Source: Cristatella mucedo
Lineage: Eukaryota; Bryozoa; Phylactolaemata; Cristatellidae
Assembly: GCA_009760855.2 (NCBI GenBank)
Contig: WPIO01000037.1
Span: forward strand, 3,308,501 to 3,372,500
DNA length: 64,000 nucleotides
Reading direction: 5' to 3'
The notes beneath the pieces were generated by a model, which saw only the letters and a list, made by a program, of their open reading frames with translations, was not told the origin of the DNA and searched no databases. Positions 34,840 through 46,104 of the stretch are shown piece after piece (the first letter of the stretch is position 1; each line of letters opens with the position of its first letter). Both the position numbers and the translations under genes were made by a program.

Positions 34840-34950
34840 CCGAAACGACCCTCTTACCCATCCTGGCCGCGCTGGGCTTTGGCGCTTTGCCGCACGGGTC
34901 GCGGGCTCGAGTCCCACCGCCGCAGCCATCTCTTTGTCGCCGGGCTGCAA
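34840..34950 (+). mobile_element. Possible SINE-2 copy
   Basis: GGGTCGCGGGCTCGAGTCCC has a B-box-like core and is followed by CATCTCTTTGTCGCCGGGC, which matches the TTTTATCGCCG block of SINE-2. The A box is unclear. Confidence 0.45.
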
Positions 34951-34959
34951 GGTTCAAGT

Positions 34960-35650
34960 AAGTCGTACTGCAACGGATGATCCTTTATTACCCGATGAGA
35001 GTGGGGCGGGGTGATAGGCTCGACGGCTCCCCGGCCGCTACGTCAACGAAGCAGTTTATTCGGCCTATCTCTACTTTTACTTTTACTTCCTCAAAGCATC
35101 CATCGCCGGCCGTCTTCCAAGCGTGCAAACGCAACCTAAACGAAGAAGCCGAATCAAACAAGCCCTCACTTCGTTCAGCCAGCCGGCGAGCGGAAAAAGG
35201 CACAGCGAGCGCCCGGCGGCGAATCGCCCGCTTCCGCATCGTCTCGCCGCTGGGCGCCTCATCGGCTTCGGACCGACGACGACCGAGGCGACGCTCTCGG
35301 GGCCTCGGCCGTCGTCGGTGAGATTCTCCAGCTTTTGGCTCGCGACGAGAACTGGAGAAGAGTGGATGGCGGAGAGCGGGTGGCCAGAAGTGGAGCGAAG
35401 GAGAAGGCTCCGACCTCGAGCTCTCGTCGCTCAGCTCGGCCAGAGCCGCCACCGATATCTATGGCAGCGTCGGCGACAGATGCTGCTGCTGCTTGGCGGC
35501 GGTGGCATGTCGGGCTTGCGCCCAATTAGGGGGCACCACGGCGGCTGCGGATACCTACAGCACCGGACCGGCTTCGTCCGGCTTAGCCAGGCCGCTTCCG
35601 GCCTGCCGGCCGATAGGACGGCAGTCGGCCTCGCCAGCTAGCGACAACGA
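34960..35650. other. GC-rich intronic stretch
   Basis: Overlapping Arg/Ser/Pro-rich frames exist on both strands. No domain or coherent splice pair was found. Confidence 0.4.
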
Positions 35651-35656
35651 CAGGAA

Positions 35657-35775
35657 GAAAGGGTTTAGTATGCCGGGGCTTAGGAAAGAGCCGGGGGCAG
35701 GAAGGAAGGGTTTAGTATGCCGGGGTTTAGGAAAGAGCCAGGGGCGGGAAGGAAGGGTTTAGTATACCGGGGTGG
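35657..35775. repeat. 47-bp tandem repeat (2.5 units)
   Basis: Units start GAAGGGTTTAGTATGCCGGG and end GAGCCAGGGGCGGGAAG, with two or three differences between units. Confidence 0.92.
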
Positions 35776-35989
35776 CGCTCGATGAGCGCGACATCGGATT
35801 CCGGGAAAGCGACCTCTGCTTCACTGGAAATCGGCACGTGAAGGCTGAGGAATAATCGTCTGCTCATTTGCTGACCCGGATTTTGATTGCGTAACCATTG
35901 GGAACTGAGCGCAGCTCTTCAGCTAAGCCCTGAAAATGAACGTCGCTGCTTTGCTAGCTCAAATGAGAAAGAGGAGAGGGAGAGAGTAA

Positions 35990-36147
35990 TCAGAGAGAGA
36001 TGAGAGAGAGAGACGGAGAAGAGAGACGGAGAAGAGAGACGGAGAAGAGAGACGGAGAAGAGAGACGGAGAAGAGAGACGGAGAAGGAGAAGAAAAAGAA
36101 GAGAGAGCAAGAGAGGACAGAAGAGAGAGCACAGAAGAGATAGGACA

Positions 36148-36207
<60 letters not shown>

Positions 36208-36219
36208 GAGAGAGAGAGT

Positions 36220-36267
<48 letters not shown>

Positions 36268-36275
36268 TAGAGACA
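35990..36275. repeat. (GA)n tract with a 13-bp sub-repeat
   Basis: Six copies of AGAGACGGAGAAG, followed by a simple GA tract interrupted by AGAGTAGAG. Confidence 0.93.
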
Positions 36276-36599
36276 GCTGGGCCAGAGCGGAGGGCGCCGG
36301 CCGAAGGGCGTCTATCTCAACCACCCAATTAATTTGAGGCGTTTTTATCAGCATACAGCAGCTGCGGAAATTGCCTGGAGGCGCCTACTCGACCAGGGCC
36401 TCGACCAGCCCAGCTACGAAGGTCGAGTCCGCAGCCGAGCGGCCAAGCGAGACAACTCCTGCAGCGAGACTTCGGCTTGGTGTAAGCCGTAAGCCGAAAC
36501 GTACCGTGGCCGTCCACCCGCCCGCCTGACGGGCGTCCGCTCTCGAGCGCACGTCGTTGAGCTCAGAGATGCCTTCGACAGTGATGATGCCCTCGGCGT

Positions 36600-36695
36600 C
36601 GCCATACCGTGCTCACTGCTTCGCTAATTCTCAATTTGCTAATTCGCTACCCGGCTCGCCGCTTCGCTAATTTGCTAATTCGCTAATTGCCTGCT
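36600..36695. repeat. TTCGCTAATTTGCTAA degenerate repeat
   Basis: Seven or eight copies of an 8-9 bp motif (TTCGCTAA / TTTGCTAA). Confidence 0.8.
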
Positions 36696-37037
36696 ACGCA
36701 TCGCACGTCATGTCAAATGTTGTCGGTAGAGAGAAAGCGTGACATCGAGCGGGAGACCTGATTGGTTCGTCGAGACGGGTGCGTCGCATTGTGGAGACGA
36801 AGAGGAAGCGAGGAGTAAAGGAATGGAACGGAAGCGAAGCGAGCGATAGCTGCCCTAGCGTCAAATCGAGGCTGCTCTGCTGCCTACGCTCCGATCCGCT
36901 GCCGCTTCGTTCGTGCCTCAAAAGTCGCACAATGGAGAGCTTCGATTCGCCGTCGGCAGAGCCGTGCATGCCCTCGGATAGGGGGCGGGGCAATGCCCGA
37001 GGTAGCGAGACAACGACTGAGACGGACGCCGACTTAC

Positions 37038-37193
37038 GGTACTGGCAGATGAAGCTGTACGCTCTATACTGGCTCGAGTCGCACTCGGCGTCCGACCACT
37101 TCCACCCGTTCTGTCGCCGCATGTAAACGCAGTTCTGGCTCCTGCTGAATGAAGGCTCTCGTAGATACCAGTTGAAATAATTGCCCGGCCGGT
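37038..37193 (-). CDS. C-type lectin domain, second half (exon of the lectin receptor gene)
   Basis: A 156-bp exon on the minus strand, phase 1 at both ends. Acceptor CGTAATTTTTCCAG|AC, consensus donor CAGTACC|GTAAGT. The peptide contains NYFNWYLREPS, QNCVYM, GWKWSDAECDS and ends YSFICQY: the second half of a C-type lectin domain with three Cys of the long form. The usual sugar-binding EPN is EPS and the usual WND is WSD, so calcium-dependent binding may be altered or lost. It joins in frame to 38953-39252, where the split codon becomes Asp. Confidence 0.88.
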
Positions 37194-37199
37194 CTGGAA

Positions 37200-38650
37200 A
37201 AATTACGAGATTCGTTGGGCGTCGAAGGCAGCACGCCCTGCACCATGCGACGGTGGGGGGAGGCGCGAGCCCCGAATTAACGAATGCAGAGATGGGGCGA
37301 TGTGGCAGGGACGCCGATTGGCGCCCCAACTGACTTCAGGTGGCTCGCGGCAGTGCGGGCGTCTCTCGTAGACGAGCGCTTTCGGTAGAGTTGAAGTTTC
37401 ATTTTGCGACGATGTTGCATTCAGACAACGCCCCCGGGCCGTACTCTCATACCCTGGATTCTCAGGCTTCGGGCTCCAAATTGCACTCACCATGCAACAG
37501 ACCGACGGTGGAAAAAGTCCCAGACACGATCGCCTAGGGTCGTGGGCTCATGTTCCGGTCAAGCAGCAATGCTTGGGAAATGAGTTGGAGCTGGTAGCAG
37601 TACACCGAGTCCACAAGGCATGGAAATAGGCAAAAAGGCAACTCATTTACGCTGTCCCGGTCGTTGTGACTACAGCGATTCCCGTTGTGGCCACAGCGAG
37701 AACGATCGATACGCTCGACATTATTATGCCGCTGGAAAAACGCGACTAGGCGTCTCTCGTAAATGGCTGCTGTTGGCAGAATGATTAACGATAGTATTTA
37801 GCCGAAATTAGGACCAGCGTGTAGTAAAAAACTACACCTCGGTCACCCTGGCCACCTGCCGCCATTTCTTTGTCGTTTTATCAAAGCCAACGGCCGCCGG
37901 CTGGCCTGTAAGAAACCCCGTACCGCTTTCCGGTCTGGTGCCGCTCGACGACATACTGGTTTCTCGGATCTGGCAGCCGGCAGAGGCTTCCGGTTTGGAC
38001 CCTAATCGCGGCAGCTAATGCCATTTCTACGATTAGTCGATGCCTCCGCAAAGAAGAGTGGGCGGGCCAATCTAAAGGGCGAAAACTCGCAATGGCGGGG
38101 ACACGCGAAAGGGTCAGACCTGACGTGCGTCTGCTACTAAGGCTATAAATACTGTGCTGCCCTACTTTTAGTGTGTCCCCTATTAGTACATAGCAACCCT
38201 AGATGCGAGTCATGACCACAGCAAGCGAGTGCAAAGGGGAATAGTCTAGGGAACGCAAGCCACCGGATATCCTACAGACAGCACTAAATGCTAGCGACGT
38301 GTTCGAGGCTCGGCCTACTGCATTACTTGTGCTGTCAACTGAGAGCGTCTCGTAGCAGTCATTCAGATACCAAATCTACTGAATGCAAAAATGTGGACAT
38401 GCAACCTATCAGCCACAGATGAAGAAATTATTAAGTGAGCTTTGATAAGAAAGAGACCGCTCTCTTTCACGGCCGCGACGCCTTTCGCCCTATCTCTGAA
38501 TCGGCGACACATCGGGACGACGGAGCGTCCGTCCGTCGGCGCGAGCTACGAATAGGTGAGCTTAGCTTACGTGCACGATTGCGATCGACCAGGGAAATAC
38601 GAGTACCTATAGATGTACTATCTACATATCAATGCCTTAATATAAATAGA

Positions 38651-38655
<5 letters not shown>
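37200..38655. other. Intron between the two lectin-domain exons
   Basis: The interval from 37194 to 38952 is flanked by GTAAGT (38952-38947, read on minus) and TTTTTCCAG. No inserted coding sequence was recognised. It ends in AT-rich sequence. Confidence 0.6.
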
Positions 38656-38682
<27 letters not shown>

Positions 38683-38850
38683 CGTTACGTTCGTATAATA
38701 CTAAAATTATAATATAATGTAATTATATTATAATATTATACTGAATGTTATATTATTTTGTATATGTTATATGTTGTATTATATCTATATCATTATATAG
38801 ATATATTATAATATATCGATTATAGATATACTATATTAATACTATCTCTA
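38656..38850. repeat. AT-rich low-complexity tract
   Basis: (TA)n at 38656-38682 followed by irregular TATTATAAT-type sequence inside the lectin gene intron. Confidence 0.85.
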
Positions 38851-38952
38851 CCATATTGGTCGTGGTATACTACTCGCCAGTATACTATCCCGAGATGGCA
38901 CCGCCGGCGTCGGTGAGGCTCGGCGAGCTTTTGCGTCGGTTCGCCGACTTAC

Positions 38953-39252
38953 CGCGACCGTCGTACTCGTCCCAGAAAAATCGAAGCTCGCGATCTCGAT
39001 CGTGCAGGCCGAGCCACACGCTGCTGCTGCTGCTCATCCACATGGTGGCGCTCAGGCGAGCAACGATCCAGTTCTGCGTCGCTGAGTCGGGAATGCTGAC
39101 CAGCTTGCCGACGGCGGCGCCCTGCTGGTGGCAGTGCTGACGAGCTTTCTCCCACGTCTTGCTGGTCGACACAAACTGGTAGCACGAGCCGCCGTACACG
39201 GCCCAGGGCGGTGACAGGCCGACCGGGCAGCTGAGGCCCGTGCCGCTTTGCG
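38953..39252 (-). CDS. C-type lectin domain, first half (exon of the lectin receptor gene)
   Basis: A 300-bp minus-strand exon, phase 1 at both ends. Acceptor CTTCTCCGTCGTGCAG|CG, donor GGTCGCG|GTAAGT. The peptide runs from SGTGLSCPVG through GSCYQF, KTWEKARQHC, KLVSIPDSATQNW to VWLGLHDRDRELRFFWDEYDG: the CP-G start, the alpha-helix Cys, the WIGL-type core (here WLGL) and the F-W-DG edge of the C-type lectin fold. With the three Cys of the next exon, six Cys give the long-form disulfide pattern. The frame joins exactly to exon 1 (signal peptide) and to 37038-37193. Likely extracellular recognition of glycan or protein. Confidence 0.92.
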
Positions 39253-40285
39253 CTGCACGACGGAGAAGCGGAGAGCGATGCGCCTCGTGTCATATCAAAC
39301 TGGGGCGACTCTGGGAGACGATCTGGGAAATGCGAGCCGGCCGCCCACGCTTGTCCTCAGCGACAGAGCTGCCGCTGGCGCACCGGCCACCACTTCGGGG
39401 TCGCACGGTTGCAGCGGTTTCCTACTGCCCTTCTGCTGACTCAGAACGACGACATAAGCTAAGCACTGCACCCAGGGCGCTTTTTCGACAGCCGGAGGAC
39501 TTCGCAGCAAAGCCGTCGCGGACTGAAACGCCGGAGCTATACGAGCTCAGCGACTTGAGGCGCAGACGAATGGGCCGAAGAATGTTCCCAGTGCTGCGTC
39601 ACACCTCCGTTATGTTACTGTGTCTCCGGCTGCAGCAGCGCTAGTGGAGTCTCACGGAGACACGAAGACACGAGAGGGCGAACGAGAGCGGTGAACGAGA
39701 CTCATATCTTTGTTCCCCAGCGGGTACATATATGAGCTAGGAGCTGACTCACCACAGATAAGGGAGTGCATCAGTGGTGAGCCACCGTGGTGGGTCACAT
39801 GCCCACATCAAAGGCCGCACCGAGCCAACCGCCCAACCACCCGCCGAGAGCGGGAGAGAGAGAGAGAGAGCACACACTAGCGGCCGAGAAGCAACAGGCA
39901 CACACAACACCACGCCGACGGGCTACTTCGACGAAGGCATTCGTCTTCAGCCTTGGACTAAGGCTCGAGGCGTGCGCCGCCCAGCCAGTCACGGGCAAGC
40001 CACGAGCCATCAGCCTGCCGTCTCGAAGGCACACGACCGCCAGATTTGCCAGCCAGCGATTCCCCTGCCTCGCGGCGGTCGGCGTAAAGTGAGACTTAAG
40101 TCCGACTTAGGTCCGCCAAACGTCGCTCGACTCGAGTGGCTCGAGTGGCTGAGTGACTCAAAGCTCAAAAAGCTCGAGCTGCGGGGCAGCGAAAGCGAAA
40201 GCGCCTTTATGCCCATTATTTGTTATATCTACTTATGCCTATTATTTACGCCTTATTATGACTTCGAGAGCACTTCGACCGTGCG
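39253..40285. other. Intron 1 (part), no recognised exon
   Basis: GC-rich frames at 39240-40361 on both strands show no domain. A short GA tract lies at 39855-39870. Confidence 0.45.
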
Positions 40286-40289
40286 ATAC

Positions 40290-40355
40290 CGCTCGGTGTC
40301 GTATGTAAAGTGTCTAGAGAGAGCTAACGTTATCTGCGGGCGCCATGAAAATGAA
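40290..40355 (+). mobile_element. SINE-1 tail fragment
   Basis: CGTATGTAAAGTGTCTAGAG followed by GTTATCTGCGGGCGCCATGA matches the SINE-1 3' hairpin. Confidence 0.65.
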
Positions 40356-40412
40356 TTCTGAATTCATAATAATATCATTATTATCAATTAATTTGATTAG
40401 ACCTCTTTCTTA

Positions 40413-40862
<450 letters not shown>

Positions 40863-41487
40863 CGCCGTCTCAGAAACACTTTTAATCGTAGCCCCTCCAT
40901 CTCTGCTCTGCCCAGCTCGACGTGAGTCTCAGAATTAGTGTTGCTGAATAGCAGCCGCTGTGTGTTCGGGGGGAAGCCAAACTCAAACGAAGCACGAAAT
41001 ATCGGGTGGGCTTAGAGTGAGGTCTGTCGGTGGCTGCGGCGGTGACAGCGCCGACAGAGACTAGTAGACGCGCGTGAGACGCAAGGCTCTTTCCAACGAA
41101 CCGCAAGTCAGTATCAGGCGACGAGCCGGCCACACGCCGGTGCACGTCTGTCACCCCCGAAGTCGGCGCTCGCCGAACAGGGGACAACACACTCTCCCAC
41201 TCTCAGCTAGGCGACCGAACCGACAGCATAAGGGCGAGATACGGCGGGTCTCATCGAACCTCGTCAGCGGTGAAATGTAGACGCTCGCCCCGCCGCCTTG
41301 GCTCCGACCAGCTGCCTTGGCGGCGGCTGATCCTGGTCGGAGGGCTGCGTCGCTGGCGCTCGCTACGCGGCGGCGGTGCATAGACCAGCCGAGGCTCGAT
41401 GGGCGCTGCATTCGACTCGAGGAAGTCGACCATGGACGCTGCTGCCGCGGGGCAGGGCACTGGAAGCTTGCCGCTACGTAAACTTAC

Positions 41488-41560
41488 CACGAGACTGAGG
41501 CGGAGCTGTCAGCAGGCAGAGACAGGTCGCGATCGAGAGGGCAGCCAGGAGGCCACGCAT
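41488..41560 (-). CDS. Exon 1 (signal peptide) of the lectin receptor gene
   Basis: A minus-strand coding exon of 73 bp from an ATG (41560-41558) to the donor TCTCGTG|GTAAGT, ending in phase 1. It reads MRGLLAALSIATCLCLLTAP, a classic signal peptide: one Arg, then a hydrophobic core, then a polar region. Joined to the exon at 39252, the split codon becomes Ala and the mature chain would begin near QSGTGLSCPVG, so a cleavage site just before it is natural. The 5' UTR lies above 41560. A longer open frame that reads through the donor (41251-41490) is not supported. Confidence 0.8.
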
Positions 41561-42260
41561 TGCTGACGGACGTGTCGTGCCGCTCGGGCGCCGCCGCTGC
41601 GTCCCGGAAGCTCGTTAGGGAAAAGAAGGCGCGGAAGGCTCGACGTCAGCCGTAGCCGCTGCTAGCAGGGCGACGGAAGCTGAAACTCGCGCTCCCGCCT
41701 AGGCTCCGGCGGCTCAGCCGCTGCCGCCGCCGTCTCCTCCCTCGGACGACGGACGCTCGCTCGAGAGGAATCGCCTTAGCGGAAACGCTACTCGGAACGA
41801 CGGTCCTCGGCGGCCGCGGTCATCAAAACACGGGCTGATCTCAGGTATCCGCAGGTGCCTTCGAGGGTATTGTCGACTGCTCTGGCGACTACGGCCGCTG
41901 GGTCGTCGCCGCCGCCCTTCGAGATACCTGCTCTGGGGCTGGGGCCCAGGCGCTAGCAGCCGCCGCCTCCACCGCCGCTCGTCTCGGCAGCCGTCGCCTG
42001 AGCAGCGAGTAGCGAGCGCTGGCTGGCGCTCGGGGCAGCTGGCTCGAGTTAGCCGCCGGCCTGCACGAGCAGTCCGATATCTGCCGCGGCTACCGCACTC
42101 GCTCCGCCGGCCGCCGCCGTAGACACGAAGGCCCGCTATCGACTTCGGGCGAGAGCCGGCCCTTACTCCGCCTTCTGCTCTGACGCCACCACCTCCTGCT
42201 CCGCCTCAGCCCGGTCTCGCCCCGCCCCGCCCCCCTTGCGTGGTGGCCCTGAGGTCGGGC
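41561..42260 (-). promoter_or_regulatory. CpG-rich region, candidate promoter of the lectin receptor gene
   Basis: Dense CG dinucleotides and GC-rich blocks (GGCGGCGGC-type on both strands) lie directly upstream of the signal-peptide exon. No TATA box was identified. The call rests on composition and position only. Confidence 0.4.
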
Positions 42261-42277
42261 GGCGTCGATGACGTCCG

Positions 42278-42408
42278 GATGTGGCCTAGGGGTTAAGGTG
42301 CTCACCTTTGATGACTGAGGTCAAGGTGAATTTATCTGATAGCCCTGAGGCATATGTGAAGCGCCTGGATAGAGATTAAGTTGTCATAGGGCGGTATGCA
42401 AATGAATA
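42278..42408 (+). mobile_element. SINE-1 copy, complete
   Basis: A box GTGGCCTAGGGGTTAAGGTG, a region with TGAGGTCAAGGTGAATTTAT, a diverged B box, and the tail GTGAAGCGCCTGGATAGAG / AAGTTGTCATAGGGCGGTAT ending AAATGAATATTTATT. Inserted just upstream of the CpG-rich region. Confidence 0.85.
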
Positions 42409-42414
42409 TTTATT

Positions 42415-42462
42415 TATGTGTGTGTGTGTGTGTGTGTGTATGTGTGTGTGTGTGTGTGTTTG
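42415..42462. repeat. (TG)n microsatellite
   Basis: About 20 TG units directly after the SINE-1 tail, probably grown from it. Confidence 0.95.
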
Positions 42463-42464
42463 CT

Positions 42465-43885
42465 TTATCAATTAGGTGACATTGGCGAAGGCACCGATGC
42501 GTAGAGCAGCGATAAGTAGCGCTTAGATTCGTAGCGCTGCGATACGTAGCCTTAGTTCGCGATACTTGGCGTGCATTACCTGCGACCTACACACGACGAT
42601 ACAACACGATACTACGCTCGCCGCTGCTTCTTGGCGAAGCCTCTTGCCCGCCGAGGTCGTCGGAGCGAGCTCGGCGGTGAAAAGGCCCTTTTAATAGCAT
42701 TGTCGAACCTTCAGTCTTCGCTCGCTGACGCCCCGGGGAATTCGCTAGACACATGGACCGGGAGCACGTGTCTCGAATGCTTCACGAGTGTGCGAACTAC
42801 TCGAGTCTGTCGTGCAGATTCGCGAATTGCCTGCTGCGAAGCGGATCGATTTCGTGCGGATCAATTTATGCGATTTCGTGCGAATCGATTGTCCGTTCAC
42901 TCACACCGAACGTGTACCTCCTCGTCTGCGACGGACAGGCGATGCGTCGGGTCGGTCGCAGTCCGTTCCGCCTGGTGACCTATGGATGGCGTCGAATGAA
43001 TGTCTTCTCTCCGAAAATGAAGGACGCACATTGGAGCGGACAATGCTCGGCCGACGAGCGGACAAATCGGACGAACGAGCTCTAGCCGTCGGCTGAGCGG
43101 AGCAGCGAGTAGTAGCCGAGTAGCTCACTCGAGCATCCGACCGCCATCCGGCGATTCGGACACGACCGATTCGGATGATTCCGGTAATTTCCGGTGATCA
43201 TCCGGCGATTCGGACCGGGCGGCGGGGCACGGGCGGCGGGCACCTCGAAGACGACGAGCGTCCGAGCGAAAGGGTCGCTAACGTAATTCGCATCTGGAAT
43301 AAGTCAAGCGAAATCGAGATCGGTTTAATAAATGCCTACCGTCTGCTTGCAAATGTCGTGCGTCATCATTCTCTCGCTGCCGTTAAGTCGACTCCGGTGT
43401 CTTGCAGTGGTCCAAGGCATCGAGTACGTACAAGTCTCTCGAACAAGCTCACGCGAGACGAGATGCGACGCGTGCCGCAAAGTTTGTGCGCACTAGTGTG
43501 TAAAGTTCGCGTGCACGTCTCGATGGGTTCAAGCCACGCGGGTCATGGGATTAATCGAAATCAAATTTGAGACTTCCGTTTGTGCTCGTAGCTGGAAAAC
43601 CGCTCCTTGTTCTCACACTCGCTTACTCGAGCACTGCTGCGATCGGACAAAATGACTTGTCCTCCTCGCGTGACGCCACACGCACACGTACACACGCGTG
43701 CTCGAGCGACTGCTCTGTTGAGTGCACGGATCGAACGGCCGCTTTTAGAATAACTAAATAATACGTACCGTATAAAAACGTATTACAATCTTTTTAGAGG
43801 CAGTAGAAGCGAACGGACTACCGCTTCACGAATGCTGCCTCGACCGCACTGAACCGCTCGTTTCTATGGCGAAGAAGAAAAGAAA
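42465..43885. other. Stretch without a recognised gene
   Basis: Plus-strand frames at 42571-43570 are open because TCGNNN-type codons dominate. I see no domain. CGATTCGGA and CATCCGGCG words recur near 43130-43215. Confidence 0.4.
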
Positions 43886-43890
43886 GATCG

Positions 43891-44432
43891 GTTCAAAGTT
43901 TGCGGCGGTTCAAAGTTTGCGGCGGTTCAAAGTTTGCGGCGGTTCAAAGTTTGCGGCCGTTCAAAGTTTGCGGCGGTTCAAAGTTTGCGGCCGTTCAAAG
44001 TTTGCGGCCGTTCAAAGTTTGCGGCGGTTCAAAGTTTGCGGCGGTTCAAAGTTTGCGGCCGTTCAAAGTTTGCGGCGGTTCAAAGTTTGCGGCCGTTCAA
44101 AGTTTGCGGCCGTTCAAAGTTTGCGGCGGTTCAAAGTTTGCGGCCGTTCAAAGTTTGCGGCGGTTCAAAGTTTGCGGCGGTTCAAAGTTTGCGGCCGTTC
44201 AAAGTTTGCGGCCGTTCAAAGTTTGCGGCGGTTCAAAGTTTGCGGCGGTTCAAAGTTTGCGGCGGTTCAAAGTTTGCGGCGGTTCAAAGTTTGCGGCGGT
44301 TCAAAGTTTGCGGCGGTTCAAAGTTTGCGGCCGTTCAAAGTTTGCGGCCGTTCAAAGTTTGCGGCCGTTCAAAGTTTGCGGCCGTTCAAAGTTTGCGGCC
44401 GTTCAAAGTTTGCGGCGGTTCAAAGTTTGCGG
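43891..44432. repeat. 17-bp minisatellite (32 units)
   Basis: Thirty-two units of GTTCAAAGTTTGCGGC[G/C], almost perfect, with a single two-state position. Variants read in order G G G C G C C G G C G C C G C G G C C G G G G G G C C C C C G. The unit has no stop in any plus frame and 17 is coprime to 3, so all three plus frames are open (about 170-216 codons). These are not genes. Confidence 0.97.
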
Positions 44433-44439
44433 ACGACTG

Positions 44440-45115
44440 AGGATGCGGACGACGATGACTGAGAAGAGGCGGCGTGCATGTCTTCACTTGGCATTAGGGC
44501 TCGGTGTTAAACGACAGCTCGGCTGCTGGCTAAGCGAGCCGTGCGCCTAAGACGTCACGCAGATACAGGGTCACGGGGACACAGGATCGCAGCTGCCACG
44601 AGGGGGCGCAGCTGTGAGCGAGCGGAGCCTCTCCTCCTCCTCCTCCTCCTCTTCTCTTCTCTTCGCTCTTTCTCTTCCACAGTCGAATCGCTCGACCGCC
44701 GCGCTGCTTCGGCGTGCACGCTCGACTTGCTGTGTGCAGCAGTCGTCGCGAAACAGCGATTTCGATTGCACATTTTAAAAAGTAAGCATTCTCTTATTCG
44801 GTCCGACGTTGGCCCCAGGCGGTGGCTGCGGGTGGGAGGAAGGAGCTGCGCCCTGTCGCCCTGAGCCCCCTCCCCCCACCCCACCCCGAATTCGCTCCGC
44901 CGCCTCAGCGTCGGGTTTCGCCACTCGTCTCCCTAGCCACGCCGCCGCGGTTACGACCTTACGACCTTTCCGACCATCGTCGACGTGCTGCACGGCCTCG
45001 TTTAGTTACTGAAGCGCTGGCCGCCGGCACGGCGCTCGAGCAGTGGCTCGAAGAGAAGGACGTCGCGAGAGAGTGGCAAGAAGCGCTCGCGCTACTCCAT
45101 GCTGCTACTCCCCCA
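44440..45115. other. GC-rich stretch without a recognised gene
   Basis: Several overlapping frames on both strands. No motif stands out. A CTCCTC repeat lies at 44630-44650. Confidence 0.4.
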
Positions 45116-45120
45116 CGAGG

Positions 45121-46012
45121 CTAAGCATCGTAGCACCCGCTTTCCTGAATCGAATCGTTTAGCGTACCTCGCACGAACCTGAAAGACTGAGAGACCTGAG
45201 CTTTTAGTTCGTCTGTGACCAAAGCTTGGAACTCACTTCCGACAGGCGTTACAGCATACCCTGACTCAACGACGTTTAAAAAAAAGCTATAAACGCATCT
45301 AACTATCACAGCATTTACTGGGTTCTGTGATTCAACCTTTGTGTGCTTATGCGTACTGACACTGTGCATGCTGCCAATAACCATATTTGCATGCTGACCC
45401 TGAGCATGTCGCTTCTAAAAACGGTATGCTTACTGACAGTAAGCATGCTATCACTAACTATTCCGCCACCTGGCCAAGCATCGTACCACCCGCTTTTCGG
45501 AATCCATCAGCCTACCAATACCTCGTACAAACCTCAAATCTTGTGGAGACCGTGCATTTATTTCGTATGGTCCAAAAGCCTGGAACTTCCTCCTGACTTG
45601 CGTCAGAACATCCCCTGACCTGACCACATTTAAAAAGAACTTAAAAGCACTCCTATTTAGGACAGCATTTAGTGGATCCTTGTGATTCGTCCTTCATGTG
45701 CTTATGCGTGCTGATACTGTGCATGCTGCTACTAACCCCATTTGCATGCTGACCCTGTGCATGTCACCCCTAACCATGTTATTCATGTTGTTTGTTTATC
45801 AAGCATGATATTACTCACCATTCGATTGCATTTCTCTTTGCAGCAAATGTTAAGTGCCTAGAAAGAGATTGAGTTCTCTTAGGGTGCTTTATCAAGTGCA
45901 TTATTATTAATATTATTATTATTATTCAATCAGGCTTCCTTTGCAGCATCTGCAAAGTGCCTAAAAAGGAGATTATGTTCTCCGATATCACTATACAAAT
46001 ATATCATTATTA
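45121..46012 (+). mobile_element. LINE copy interrupted by a second LINE, plus strand
   Basis: The outer copy starts in the ORF end (GCATCGTAGCACCCGCTTTC), runs through the 3' UTR to TATCACTAACTATTC (about 45463) and resumes at AATCAGGCTTCC (about 45928) with its own stem-loop (GCAAAGTGCCTAAAAAGGAG) and ATT-type end. Sequence order across the gap matches the fragment at 5700-5925, which is uninterrupted. Confidence 0.82.
45464..45927 (+). mobile_element. Younger LINE copy nested at 45.5 kb
   Basis: Begins in the ORF end (GGCCAAGCATCGTACCACC), includes CTTCATGTGCTTATGCGTGC, and ends in GGGTGCTTTATCAAGTGCA plus (ATT)n. TATTC occurs at both junctions, a possible 5-bp target duplication, although the right one also fits the tail. 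Confidence 0.82.
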
Positions 46013-46104
46013 TATCCCCGTCGCAGAGAATTATTTTTGACAGCGTTAGAGGGTTACAGGTGTTCAACATTTGCCATGACATGCATCAACGTCTCCGTGG
46101 CCTA

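Noticed and set aside
36356-36612. Minus-strand frame with EGIITVEGISELNDVRSRAD and GWTATV, considered as another receptor exon
   Set aside because: It looks protein-like, but the upstream side has no pyrimidine-rich acceptor and the candidate donor (ACG|GTACGT) gives phase 0, which does not fit the phase-1 chain.
43866-44550. Three overlapping frames of 168-216 codons
   Set aside because: Produced by the 17-bp array, which is open in every plus frame.
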